From Frankiales bacterium (GTDB lineage: Bacteria > Actinomycetota > Actinomycetes > JAFAQI01), in assembly GCA_025980465.1 (NCBI GenBank), contig JAICXJ010000020.1, positions 1-52,705 of the forward strand: a stretch of DNA of 52,705 nt, read 5' to 3'. A model generated the notes under the pieces. That model did not search any database, was not told the DNA's origin, and saw nothing but the letters and a program-made list of their open reading frames with translations. Shown here piece after piece: positions 1 through 10,268 of this stretch (the first letter of the stretch is position 1; the number at the start of each line of letters is the position of its first letter). The translations under genes were made by a program, and so were the position numbers.

Positions 1-18
1 CATCACGGCGTCACACTA
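1..18 (-). promoter_or_regulatory. Putative promoter and start of a gene leaving the window
   Basis: On the minus strand TAGTGT (18 to 13) is followed by six bases and then GTG at position 6. This matches the -10/leaderless arrangement seen before several genes in this window. Only two codons of the gene lie inside, so its product cannot be named. An identical element occurs one repeat unit upstream (96 to 91). Confidence 0.35.
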
Positions 19-143
19 ACTGGCGGTCTACGGTCCGATTCATGACGACGAGCTGCGCCCTGCGACCGCCTCGGTAACCATCACGGCGTCACACTAACCG
101 GCGGTCTGCGGTCCGATTCATGACGACGAGCTGCGCCCTGCGA
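1..143. repeat. 78-bp tandem duplication at the window edge
   Basis: Positions 1-65 recur at 79-143 with two substitutions (T21/C99 and A30/G108), giving a 78-bp period. The unit holds, on the minus strand, a TAGTGT hexamer followed after 6 nt by GTG-ATG. The duplication therefore copies a promoter and a start codon. In the copy at 79-143 the reading frame from this start stops after about 13 codons, inside the next copy. In the copy at the left edge the frame leaves the window. More copies could lie outside the window. Confidence 0.85.
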
Positions 144-155
144 GGCTGTTGCGGG

Positions 156-887
156 CTAGACGACGGCGCCGTCGTCCCATCCCGAGTCCGTCGGCGGACC
201 CTCTTTGACGTGCCAGGCGAGCGAGGCGCCACCGGCGATGATGGCGAGGATCGCCACCCAGTCCCAGGCACCGCCGTCGACCTGGGTGACCAGCACCAGG
301 ATCCCGCCGATGATCGCCAGGATCGCCGCGAGCGTCACCGGACGGAGCTGGGGAAACGGTGGCGCCGGCGGCGGCACGAAGTGCTCGTCCGGCTCGTCGA
401 AGGACAGGTCCGAGGCACTCGGCTCGGCCGGAACGGCCGGCAGGTCGAGCCAGCTCGACTCATCGACCGGGACGTCCTCGCTGCTGGGCCAGGTCGGCGC
501 CGCGGCGGTGGTCGGCGCCTGCAGCGATACCAGCAGCTGCTGCCAGGCGCTGTCGATGTCCTGGTCGCTCCCAGCCGTGGCCTGCGGGGCGGGAGCGGTG
601 GCGGCCTGCTCCTCCTCCCGCTCCAGGCCGACGACCTGGCGCGCCTGATCCTTCTTCGCGCTGTCCACGAACAGCCGGTTGGTCAGCTCGGCGGGCAGTC
701 GCACCTCGAGGTAGCCGCCACGGGCGCCGGGCGTCGGGGTCACATATGCGGCGATGCCGTGGTCGCGGAGCGCCTCCAACATCGCGTCGGCGATTCGTGG
801 GTCCAGATCGCCGAGGGCGACGTACCCAGCGCAGCGCAACCCGTTGTCACGGGCGCCGGAACGCGGGTTATGGCCGGGCTCGATCAT
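156..887 (-). CDS. DUF2007/DUF308-like membrane-anchored protein
   Basis: 243 residues of unknown function. The first ~75 residues form a small alpha/beta domain (GYVALGDLDPRIADAMLEAL then YLEVRLPAEL) resembling the DUF2007 'signal-transducing' fold. An acidic, Ala/Pro-rich linker follows, then two hydrophobic segments near the C-terminus (about residues 185-203 and 210-226). The ATG overlaps the stop of the esterase gene as ATGA, so the two are translated together. A longer frame reaching back to 1133 is only a shadow of the esterase. Similar proteins sit next to plsC and esterase genes in streptomycetes (from memory). Role unknown. Confidence 0.7.
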   Translation of the reverse strand: MIEPGHNPRSGARDNGLRCAGYVALGDLDPRIADAMLEALRDHGIAAYVTPTPGARGGYLEVRLPAELTNRLFVDSAKKDQARQVVGLEREEEQAATAPAPQATAGSDQDIDSAWQQLLVSLQAPTTAAAPTWPSSEDVPVDESSWLDLPAVPAEPSASDLSFDEPDEHFVPPPAPPFPQLRPVTLAAILAIIGGILVLVTQVDGGAWDWVAILAIIAGGASLAWHVKEGPPTDSGWDDGAVV

Positions 888-1651
888 CGTGACTCGGGCA
901 CCGGTGCATGAGCTCGGATGAAACTGAGCGACTCTTCGATGATCACGGGTAGATCGTTGTCGAGCGTCGCCACGTGGAAGCTGTCCTCGAGCCAGACCTG
1001 CCGCTTGTCGGCCGATCCTGCCCCGGCCATCACGCGGGCGGAGTTCTCGGGCTCGACCACGTGATCCTCGCGACTGGTCATCACGAGCAACGGCTGCCGG
1101 ATCCGGTCGAGGTCGGCATTGGTGAGCGGCCACAGCAGCGAGAGCTGGTACGCCGCGCGGACCGGGAGCTTGGGGTACGCCGGTTCGGTGACGCCCGGCT
1201 TCTTGATGTCGTTGCCGACCGGCGGCAGCGAGGGGAGCACCCGCCGGATGATCGGAAGCAGCTTCGCGTCCTTGCGGGTGGTGAACAGCGAGGCGTTGAC
1301 CACGATGACACCGGCGAGATCGTCGCCGCGCTCTTCAGCGAGGCGCAGCGCCAGCGTCCCGCCCATCGATAACCCGCAGACGAAGGTGTGGGTGCATGCG
1401 GAGCGCACCTCGTCCACGCTCGATTCCAGGGTGGCGTACCAGTCCTGCCAGCTCACCTCGTTGGCGTCCTGCCAGCGGGTGCCATGTCCGGGCAGCCGAG
1501 GTGCCCGTACGGTCAGGCCTTCCTCGGCTAGTGCCTGCGCCCACGGACGCATGCTGCCCGGCATTCCGGTCAGCCCGTGGCAGAGCACCACGCCGATCGG
1601 GCCGCCGTCGGCGGCGTAGGGCTCGGTGTCCGCAGCGGCGATTGTGCTCAT
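884..1651 (-). CDS. Alpha/beta hydrolase, carboxylesterase (Est30/monoacylglycerol lipase type)
   Basis: 255 residues, a full-length serine hydrolase acting on carboxylic or glycerol esters. HGLTG near the N-terminus forms the oxyanion region. GLSMGG carries the nucleophilic serine, SREDHVV the acidic residue and DSFHVATLD the catalytic histidine. There is no signal peptide, so it is cytoplasmic. It lies divergent from plsC and upstream of the DUF2007-like gene, with which it overlaps by 4 bp. A GAGGG lies just before the ATG. A lipid-turnover role fits the plsC neighbour, but the substrate is unknown. Confidence 0.85.
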   Translation of the reverse strand: MSTIAAADTEPYAADGGPIGVVLCHGLTGMPGSMRPWAQALAEEGLTVRAPRLPGHGTRWQDANEVSWQDWYATLESSVDEVRSACTHTFVCGLSMGGTLALRLAEERGDDLAGVIVVNASLFTTRKDAKLLPIIRRVLPSLPPVGNDIKKPGVTEPAYPKLPVRAAYQLSLLWPLTNADLDRIRQPLLVMTSREDHVVEPENSARVMAGAGSADKRQVWLEDSFHVATLDNDLPVIIEESLSFIRAHAPVPESR

Positions 1652-1743
1652 CCCTCGATGGTCGCACGCGACCTCTTCATCGGTCCCTAAGAATCGGGCG
1701 GGTAGAATTGCGGCCTACTTCCCCAATTGTCTGCCGGCGACGG

Positions 1744-1773
1744 TTGTCGGTCAGCAATGCCGGTGCGTAGGGT
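1744..1773 (+). promoter_or_regulatory. Possible sigma-70-type promoter of plsC
   Basis: TTGTCG (1744-1749) and TAGGGT (1768-1773) are separated by 18 bp and lie about 60 bp before the plsC start. The rest of the 182-bp divergent spacer shows no other clear element. Confidence 0.35.
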
Positions 1774-1833
1774 TCTGCCCAACGGGCAGGGTGTGGCGAG
1801 GGGAAACGACGAGGCGGTAGGAGGGAGGGCACG

Positions 1834-2577
1834 GTGTTCTATTGGTTTCTCAAATACATCGCGCTCGGCCCGATCCTGAAGCTGTTTTTCCGGCCCTGGG
1901 TCGAGGGGATGGAGAACCTGCCCGAGGAGGGCGGCGCCATCCTGGCCAGCAACCACCTGTCGTTCTCGGATTCCTTCTTCCTGCCGATGATGGTGGAGCG
2001 GCGGATCACGTTCCTCGCGAAGGGCGACTACTTCACCGGGCGGGGGATCAAGGGCAAGCTCACCGCGGCATTCTTCCGCGGCATCAACCAGGTCCCGGTT
2101 GATCGCTCCGGCGGGCGAGCCAGTGAGGCGGCGCTGACCAAGGGCGTGGAGATCCTCACCCGAGGCGACCTGCTGGGGATCTACCCGGAGGGGACCCGCT
2201 CGCCTGATGGGCGGCTGTACCGCGGCAAGACCGGCATCGCGCGGATGGCGCTTGAAGCCGGCGTGCCGGTGATCCCGGTCGCCATGATCAACACCTTCCA
2301 GATCCAGCCCCCGGGCCAGGTCGTGCCGAACATCATGCGCGTCGGCATCCGGATCGGCAAGCCGCTGGACTTCTCCCGCTACGCCGGGATGGAGCACGAC
2401 CGGTTCGTGCTCCGGTCGATCACCGACGAGATCATGTACGAGCTGATGCAGCTTGCCGGCCAGGAGTACGTCGACACCTACGCGACCAAGGCCAAGGAAG
2501 ACATCGCCGACGCGCACGCTGCCGCGCGAGAGGCGTTGGTCTCGAACTCTCCGTACGCCGAGCGCAAAGCCTCCTAG
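1834..2577 (+). CDS. plsC: 1-acyl-sn-glycerol-3-phosphate acyltransferase
   Basis: 247 residues, the PlsC/LPLAT family. It transfers an acyl group to lysophosphatidic acid at the membrane in phospholipid synthesis. The HX4D catalytic motif is NHLSFSD (His41, Asp46) and the phosphate-binding motif is PEGTR (118-122). A hydrophobic N-terminal stretch (residues 3-20) can anchor it. The GTG start is preceded by GGAGGGAGGG at good spacing. The order esterase/plsC/phosphofructokinase/DAHP synthase resembles streptomycetes, and plsC near the DAHP synthase also occurs in mycobacteria (Rv2182c). The acyl acceptor could be a mannoside rather than lysophosphatidate. Confidence 0.93.
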   Translation: MFYWFLKYIALGPILKLFFRPWVEGMENLPEEGGAILASNHLSFSDSFFLPMMVERRITFLAKGDYFTGRGIKGKLTAAFFRGINQVPVDRSGGRASEAALTKGVEILTRGDLLGIYPEGTRSPDGRLYRGKTGIARMALEAGVPVIPVAMINTFQIQPPGQVVPNIMRVGIRIGKPLDFSRYAGMEHDRFVLRSITDEIMYELMQLAGQEYVDTYATKAKEDIADAHAAAREALVSNSPYAERKAS

Positions 2578-2744
2578 CGGCGTCTCGGGGGCCCGGTCCG
2601 GCCGGTCGCTCACCGGATTTCATCCGCGGTTGCCGCGTGTCGCAGTGAACTTGTTGCCAACCCGCGTACCGTTCGACCCAGCACACCTCTCACAGCTGGA
2701 CTTCCCTCCTGAGTAACTCGGGTCGGCGATCGGAGGCAGCAGCA

Positions 2745-3053
2745 ATGTCACATGCGGTCGTGGGTCAGCCGACTATTCGGCGTGAACCGTGGTCGTGGCG
2801 CTGGTTCGCCATCGGCTCGTCCACCACGATCGAGCTGCTCGTCGTCGTCGCGCTGTTGTGGGCCTTCGTCGGCCAGTGGTGGGTCGGTGGCGCCGTCGCA
2901 CTCGCGGTGATGACGGCGACCGGCTGGTTCGCCCGCCACGCCGGCCCGGGGCGGCTGCCCGCGTACATCGTCGGCACCGCCATGGCGCTGCTGGTGACGT
3001 ATGGCGCGATCAGTGTCGCGGTCGGCGTGTACCTGCAGCGCTACTACAGCTAG
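2745..3053 (+). CDS. Small membrane protein of unknown function
   Basis: 102 residues with three hydrophobic segments (about 21-44, 47-63 and 72-96) and no recognised domain. The start ATG is preceded by GGAGGCAGCAGCA, a usable ribosome-binding site. It stands alone between plsC and the convergent glpK. Its codon pattern (G/C at third positions) and clean membrane topology support a real gene, but no function can be given. Confidence 0.7.
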   Translation: MSHAVVGQPTIRREPWSWRWFAIGSSTTIELLVVVALLWAFVGQWWVGGAVALAVMTATGWFARHAGPGRLPAYIVGTAMALLVTYGAISVAVGVYLQRYYS

Positions 3054-3062
3054 CGCCTCCGT

Positions 3063-4526
3063 TCAGTTGTTGCGGACGCGACTGATCGCGTCGAGCCAGC
3101 GCGCGTAGTCGGCCTCGTCGCGTTGCCGGGGCTCGAACCGGCGGTCGAGCCGCCAGGTCGCCCGAAGTTCGTCGGTGCTCGACCAGACCCCGGTGGCGAG
3201 GCCGGCGAGGAACGCCGCACCGAGCGCCGTCGTTTCGGCGACCTGTGGCCGGCGCACCGGTACCTGAAGCTGTGTCGCTTGCAGTTCGCAGAGCAGATCG
3301 TTTGCCGAAGCGCCGCCATCGACGGACAGCTCGGGCAGCGAGATCCCACCGTCTCGGATCATCACCTCGACCACATCGCGCACCTCGAATGCGATCGCCT
3401 CGAGCGTCGCGCGGACCAGATGGGCCCGCGTCGTCCCTCGCGTGATTCCGGTGATCATGCCCCGCGCTTGCGGATCCCAGTGTGGCGCGCCGAGACCGGT
3501 CAGCGCCGGCACGAACACCACCCCGCCGGCGTCGTCGACGGTGCGGGCGACCGGCTCGGTCTCGCTGGCGTGGCTGACGATGCCCAGACCGTCGCGAAGC
3601 CATTGCACCGCGGCACCCGTGACGAACACCGCCCCCTCGAGGGCGTAGACCAGACCATCGCCGATGTCCCACGCGACGGTGCTGAGCAGCCCGGCCTGCG
3701 AGCGCAGCGCTGAAGCGCCGGTGTTGACAAGCACGAAGGAGCCAGTGCCGTAGGTGCACTTGCTCTCGCCCTCACCGAAGCAGGCCTGCCCGAACAGCGC
3801 CGCCTGCTGGTCGCCGGCGATTCCGGCGATCGGCAGGTCCAGGCCGAGAAATACCTCGGGATCGGTTCGGCTGAACTCGCCGCTCGAGCGTCGTACTTCC
3901 GGCAGTGCGCTTAGCGGTACCTCGAGGAGCTCGCACATCTCCTCGCTCCAACGTCCCGCCTCCAGGTCGTAGAGCAGGGTCCGGCTGGCGTTGCTCGGGT
4001 CGGTGGCATGGATCGCGCCGGCCGTCAGCCGGGCGACCAAGTACGAGTCGACGGTGCCGATCGCGGTGGTCCCGTCGCGCACGCCGGCCCATGCCGCGTC
4101 GTCGTTCGCTGCCAGCCAGGTTAACTTCGTGCCGGTGAAGTAAGGGTCGAGCCGGAGCCCGGTGAGCTCGCTGACTCGGTCCTCGTGACCCGCCTCGCGA
4201 AGCCGATCGCAGATCTCCGCGGTACGACGGTCCTGCCAGACGACCGCCCGTCGCGGTGCGGCGAGGGTGCGGCGGTCCCACAGCACCGCGGTCTCGCGCT
4301 GGTTGGTGATGCCGATCGCGGTCGGCGGCTCGCCAGGTCCGGCGAGGGCCGCCTTGGTCGCCGCCAGCGTCGCCTGCCAGATCTCCTCCGGCTCGTGTTC
4401 GACCCAACCCGGGCGCGGAAAGTGTTGCGGGAACTCCTGGTAGCCCCGGCTGGAGATCCGGCCGTCGTCCGTGACGAGGAGGGCTGTGACGCCGGTGGTC
4501 CCGGCGTCGATGGCGAGCACCGTCAT
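3063..4526 (-). CDS. glpK: Glycerol kinase
   Basis: 487 residues, FGGY family. It phosphorylates glycerol to sn-glycerol 3-phosphate with ATP in the cytoplasm. Seen: the N-terminal DAGTTGVTALL phosphate loop, PQHFPRPGWVEHEPEEIW, ITNQRE (71-78) and the ATP-binding GTGSFVLVNTG. Length is normal, slightly shorter than E. coli GlpK. The ATG overlaps the stop of the DUF1028 gene by 4 bp (ATGA), so both are on one transcript. No glpF or glpD lies nearby. With plsC close by, the product could feed phospholipid synthesis; that link is inference. Confidence 0.95.
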   Translation of the reverse strand: MTVLAIDAGTTGVTALLVTDDGRISSRGYQEFPQHFPRPGWVEHEPEEIWQATLAATKAALAGPGEPPTAIGITNQRETAVLWDRRTLAAPRRAVVWQDRRTAEICDRLREAGHEDRVSELTGLRLDPYFTGTKLTWLAANDDAAWAGVRDGTTAIGTVDSYLVARLTAGAIHATDPSNASRTLLYDLEAGRWSEEMCELLEVPLSALPEVRRSSGEFSRTDPEVFLGLDLPIAGIAGDQQAALFGQACFGEGESKCTYGTGSFVLVNTGASALRSQAGLLSTVAWDIGDGLVYALEGAVFVTGAAVQWLRDGLGIVSHASETEPVARTVDDAGGVVFVPALTGLGAPHWDPQARGMITGITRGTTRAHLVRATLEAIAFEVRDVVEVMIRDGGISLPELSVDGGASANDLLCELQATQLQVPVRRPQVAETTALGAAFLAGLATGVWSSTDELRATWRLDRRFEPRQRDEADYARWLDAISRVRNN

Positions 4527-5392
4527 GTGCGCGCCGCGGCGGCCTTGTCGCGCAGGACCTGCAGCACGACCGGATCGATCTTCGGCTCCTCGACGACCCG
4601 CTCCTCGAGGTTCTCGATCCCCGCCCAGTCCCGCAGCGCGTGTCCGACCGACACCGGGTCGTGGCCGGCCGGCGGATGCCCGACGCTGGTCAGCAATCCG
4701 GCCACTTCAGCGGCGAGATCGGGCGTGAGGTCGAGCAGCTGTGAAGTGTCGGGCTTCGTGAAGAAGATGTCGTGCAGATCAAGCAGTCGAGCCAGTTCCG
4801 GGACCGGGTGGGGCGCGTCGTCCACCCGCAAGTCGACGTGCACATCACTCCCACCGCCATACCCGCCGTCCGGCTGCACGACGAGCAGCGCAGCGCTCTG
4901 TCGGCCGCGCTTGTCACCACCGGCTGCGTCGCCGGCATCGAGCGCAGCGAACAACCGCCTGGCCAGCGGCGCCGCGCGGTCGCTGGCGAGCCAGGCGCGT
5001 TCCATGTCCGCGACCACCTCGGGCCCGGTGAGGATGTTGCCCTGGATGGCGTAACACCCGCGGTCGCCACTGCCGGTGACGCCACCCGCCCACGGATGGC
5101 AGCCGCTACCGGTGAACGTGGCGGTGCCGCCGTGCCCGTCGACGATGCCGGCCTGTCGCTGCTCTCGCTGGTCGTCGGCGGCGGTCAGGGCGTCGAGTGT
5201 CTCCCGGGCGGACGCGCCGGCCGCCAGCCGCGCCAGGCCGTCCGGGCGGTAGGCCAGGTTGGCATACGACTGCGTCGCGATCGCGCCGACACCGGCGCGC
5301 GCCGCCGGCACGGCCGCACCAACCGCGAGGAACTTTGACGCGACCGCGACGCCCCACGCAATTCCATCGGTGGCGACGATCGAAAACGTCAT
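4523..5392 (-). CDS. DUF1028 family protein (Ntn-hydrolase fold)
   Basis: 289 residues. It begins MTFSIVA, the invariant start of DUF1028, where Thr2 would be the N-terminal nucleophile after methionine removal. GVAVASKFLAVGAAVP and GAIATQSYAN follow. The tail from about residue 200 (PVPELARLLDLHDIFFTKPD) matches the peptidoglycan-binding-like domain often fused to DUF1028. The biochemical reaction of this family is not established. The longer frame to 5824 lies over pfkA and is rejected. A TACGCT hexamer 8 nt upstream suggests a leaderless start. It is the first gene of an operon with glpK. Confidence 0.88.
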   Translation of the reverse strand: MTFSIVATDGIAWGVAVASKFLAVGAAVPAARAGVGAIATQSYANLAYRPDGLARLAAGASARETLDALTAADDQREQRQAGIVDGHGGTATFTGSGCHPWAGGVTGSGDRGCYAIQGNILTGPEVVADMERAWLASDRAAPLARRLFAALDAGDAAGGDKRGRQSAALLVVQPDGGYGGGSDVHVDLRVDDAPHPVPELARLLDLHDIFFTKPDTSQLLDLTPDLAAEVAGLLTSVGHPPAGHDPVSVGHALRDWAGIENLEERVVEEPKIDPVVLQVLRDKAAAART

Positions 5393-5400
5393 ATCCGCGG

Positions 5401-5406
5401 AGCGTA
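5401..5406 (-). promoter_or_regulatory. Putative -10 element of the DUF1028-glpK operon
   Basis: TACGCT on the minus strand ends 8 nt before the ATG at 5392. There is no ribosome-binding site, so the mRNA is probably leaderless or nearly so. Confidence 0.4.
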
Positions 5407-5429
5407 TCGGTCGTCGGCCGGGAGGGTCA

Positions 5430-5435
5430 TAGGCT
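5430..5435 (+). promoter_or_regulatory. Putative -10 element of pfkA
   Basis: TAGGCT lies exactly 6 nt before the pfkA ATG. No Shine-Dalgarno sequence fits in between, which is consistent with a leaderless transcript. Confidence 0.45.
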
Positions 5436-5441
5436 CGGCGG

Positions 5442-7828
<2,387 letters not shown>

Positions 7829-7835
7829 CAGCCGT

Positions 7836-9170
7836 CTAGAGGTGTTGGTTGAAGCTGGCGGTGACCGACAGTCCGTTGTCGGTCACGACGACCCGTCGAT
7901 TGCCTGGCAGTACCGAGTTCGCCACCGCGTGCGCGGTGAAGGAGCCCTGCTGGTCTACCTGCGCGCTGCTCTGCGGGTGGCCGGCGTAGGACACGACCAC
8001 CCGCGTACCCGCGGGCCATCCGGTGCCGATCACGACGATCCGGGTGCCCTGCCTCCCGCCCGGCGGTGACAGCGCGACGCTGGGATGAAGCTGGCTGATC
8101 GGCGTGCTGGTCGCAGAGCTGGATGGGGACGATCCCGTGGCCGTGGCCGTGACCGTGGCGCTCGCCGACGTGATCGGACGCGGCGAGGGCGAGTGGTGGT
8201 GTCGCGGCGGGGCTGACGCTGGATGACTGAAAAGCGGCGAGACCGGCGGCTGGGACGGGGGGGCGGAGTTGGCAAGCGGTCCGGGGGTGTGGTTTCCCGC
8301 CCGGCTGATTACGCCAAGCCCGATCCCGATCGCGAGGGCGAGGACCAGCACGATGACCGCCACGACCGGTGACACCGCCGGACCGGGGTCGTGATCTTCG
8401 TCGACGACTCGAAGCACGGTGTCATGGCTCGGCAGCACAGCTGTCGCGCGCTCGGAAATCCGCTCGATCAAGTCCTCCCGAGCGTCGTCGTCCATGGCGA
8501 TGATCGGCAGGGCGGAGGCCAGCCGGCGACCTCGACCCAGCGTCTCGACGACCTCCTCGCAGGCTGCACAGTTGCCAAGATGGCGGCGCAGCGGCGCCGC
8601 ACGGGGCGGGTCGAGAGTGCCCTCTGCGAGCCGGCTCAGCGAGGCAAGGTCCACGGTCGTGCGTCCGGAGTGAGCGAGCAGGTCCGGTTGCGGTCGGTCG
8701 TCGTACGCCGCGACCAGCCCGAGCCGACCGGCTGCGGTCAGGTCGGCCGCGACGTCACCGCTTCGTCGAAGCGCCACGCCGACCGCCTGCGGCGGCAAGT
8801 CGTAGCCGTCGCGGAGCATGACAGCGGCCGACTGCGAGTCACGAAGGCTCGCCAGCGCATCACGGACCCGCGCCTCGGTCTCGGTGCCGGCGAGCATGCT
8901 GATCGCCTCGTCGTCCGCGGCCGGTTGCTGCGATGCGGCGCTGGTCACCTCGATCGCGCGAGCGAACCACCACCCGGCCAGGTCGACGACTGTCTCAGGA
9001 GCGTTGACCACGGCGTCGAGGAGCGCGAGTGCGTGGGTCTCGGCGATCTCGACCGCTTCGAGCGGGGGCACGCCGTGGCGGCGCAGCAGGTCGTTGACGC
9101 GGTCGGCGTAGACACGTATCGCGCTGACGAAGTCGTCGGCGGACACGAGAGCGACGACGTCGCGCGGCAC
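7836..9170 (-). CDS. Sigma-factor-like protein fused to a zinc anti-sigma domain and membrane anchor
   Basis: 444 residues in four parts. Residues 1-160 look like degenerate ECF sigma regions 2 and 4 (ALASLRDSQSAAVMLRDGYD resembles the region 4 pattern). Residues ~170-215 form a zf-HC2 anti-sigma zinc finger with HLGNCAAC (H-x3-C-x2-C). A single transmembrane helix lies near residue 270 (SPVVAVIVLVLALAIGIGLG). A Pro/Ser/Thr-rich linker leads to a ~90-residue C-terminal beta domain (ALSPPGGRQGTRIVVIGTGW) like an IPT/Ig fold outside the cell. The GTG start sits 6 nt after TAAGGT. It is convergent with the DAHP synthase. The combination suggests a membrane-bound regulator; whether the sigma part still binds RNA polymerase is unknown. 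Confidence 0.7.
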   Translation of the reverse strand: MPRDVVALVSADDFVSAIRVYADRVNDLLRRHGVPPLEAVEIAETHALALLDAVVNAPETVVDLAGWWFARAIEVTSAASQQPAADDEAISMLAGTETEARVRDALASLRDSQSAAVMLRDGYDLPPQAVGVALRRSGDVAADLTAAGRLGLVAAYDDRPQPDLLAHSGRTTVDLASLSRLAEGTLDPPRAAPLRRHLGNCAACEEVVETLGRGRRLASALPIIAMDDDAREDLIERISERATAVLPSHDTVLRVVDEDHDPGPAVSPVVAVIVLVLALAIGIGLGVISRAGNHTPGPLANSAPPSQPPVSPLFSHPASAPPRHHHSPSPRPITSASATVTATATGSSPSSSATSTPISQLHPSVALSPPGGRQGTRIVVIGTGWPAGTRVVVSYAGHPQSSAQVDQQGSFTAHAVANSVLPGNRRVVVTDNGLSVTASFNQHL

Positions 9171-9176
9171 GCGGCT

Positions 9177-9182
9177 ACCTTA
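9177..9182 (-). promoter_or_regulatory. Putative -10 element of the sigma-like/anti-sigma gene
   Basis: TAAGGT on the minus strand ends 6 nt before the GTG start at 9170; no ribosome-binding site is present. Confidence 0.4.
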
Positions 9183-9222
9183 TGCGGGGGGCAGCGCGAC
9201 CCGGTGGTTTGGAGGCTGAGGC

Positions 9223-10266
9223 GTGGCGGAGCTCGTCGACCTGCGCAGTGACACCGTCACCCGTCCGACCGCAGCGATGCGGGAGGCGATGGCGCAGGCC
9301 GAGGTCGGCGACGACGTGTACGGCGAGGATCCGTCGATCAACGCTCTTGAGTCGGAGCTCGCTGCGATGTTCGGCCACGCGGCTGCGGTGTTCGTTCCGA
9401 GCGGCACGATGGGCAACCTGGTCGGTCTCCGGTTGTTGTGCGAGCCCGGGGACGAGCTGCTCTGCGATGCCGACGCTCACATCGTCACGTACGAGGCCGG
9501 GGCCGCGGCGGTGTACGGCGGGATCCAGACCCGGACGATGGTCATGGCTCGGGGCCTGCTCACGGCGGATGTCGTCGAACCGCAGATCCGGGCGGCGGGC
9601 TATCACGCCGTCGCGACCCGCGGGCTGTCTGTCGAGCAGACCCACAACCGTGGCGGCGGTGCGGTCTATCCGCTCGCCGTACTCAAGGAGTTGCGGGCGT
9701 TGGCCGACGCTCACTCGCTGCGCATCCATTGCGACGGAGCTCGGATCTGGAACGCCCACATCGCTTCGGGGGTCGATCTCGACGAGTACGGCGCGCTTTT
9801 CGACACCCTGTCGGTGAGCCTCAGCAAGGGCCTTGGTGCGCCGGTGGGATCAGTCATCCTCATGAAGGAACCCGATCGGGAGGCTGCCGCACGTGAGCTG
9901 CGGCACCGCCTCGGTGGTGCGATGCGCCAAGCCGGCGTGCTCGCGGCCGCGGGACGCTACGCGCTGACGCACCACCTCACGCGACTCGCTGACGACCACC
10001 GCCGGGCCCGGCAGCTTGCGGAGGGAATCGCCGCCGCTGCCCCCGACGTGGTGGATGTGCATGCGGTGGAGACCAACATGGTCGTCCTCGACCTCACCAA
10101 CGCGCCGGTCGACACCGCCGGCCTTGATGAAGCCTGCCGAGGACAGGGCGTGCTGATCTCGGCATTGGGTCTGCGGCGGGTGCGGCTGGTCACGCACCTC
10201 GACATCGACGACGAGGGCGTCGAGCGGGCCATCGGCGCCATCACCACGACGCTGCGCGGCGAGTAG
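9223..10266 (+). CDS. ltaE: Low-specificity L-threonine aldolase
   Basis: 347 residues, a fold-type I PLP enzyme that cleaves L-threonine or L-allo-threonine to glycine and acetaldehyde. [16 protein letters not shown] and [10 protein letters not shown] at the N-terminus are diagnostic. [10 protein letters not shown] and [12 protein letters not shown] follow; the Lys of the latter binds PLP. The GTG start follows TTGGAGGCTGAGGC, a clear ribosome-binding site, unlike its divergent neighbour. It ends 2 bp before the convergent aroF stop. The beta-hydroxy amino acid actually used in the cell cannot be read from the sequence. Confidence 0.93.
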   Translation: MAELVDLRSDTVTRPTAAMREAMAQAEVGDDVYGEDPSINALESELAAMFGHAAAVFVPSGTMGNLVGLRLLCEPGDELLCDADAHIVTYEAGAAAVYGGIQTRTMVMARGLLTADVVEPQIRAAGYHAVATRGLSVEQTHNRGGGAVYPLAVLKELRALADAHSLRIHCDGARIWNAHIASGVDLDEYGALFDTLSVSLSKGLGAPVGSVILMKEPDREAAARELRHRLGGAMRQAGVLAAAGRYALTHHLTRLADDHRRARQLAEGIAAAAPDVVDVHAVETNMVVLDLTNAPVDTAGLDEACRGQGVLISALGLRRVRLVTHLDIDDEGVERAIGAITTTLRGE

Positions 10267-10268
10267 CC

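Noticed and set aside
1718-1724. CTTCCCC upstream of plsC
   Set aside because: No stem of useful length flanks it (only AATTG/CAATT), and it lies upstream of the likely plsC promoter, so it would not be in the mRNA.
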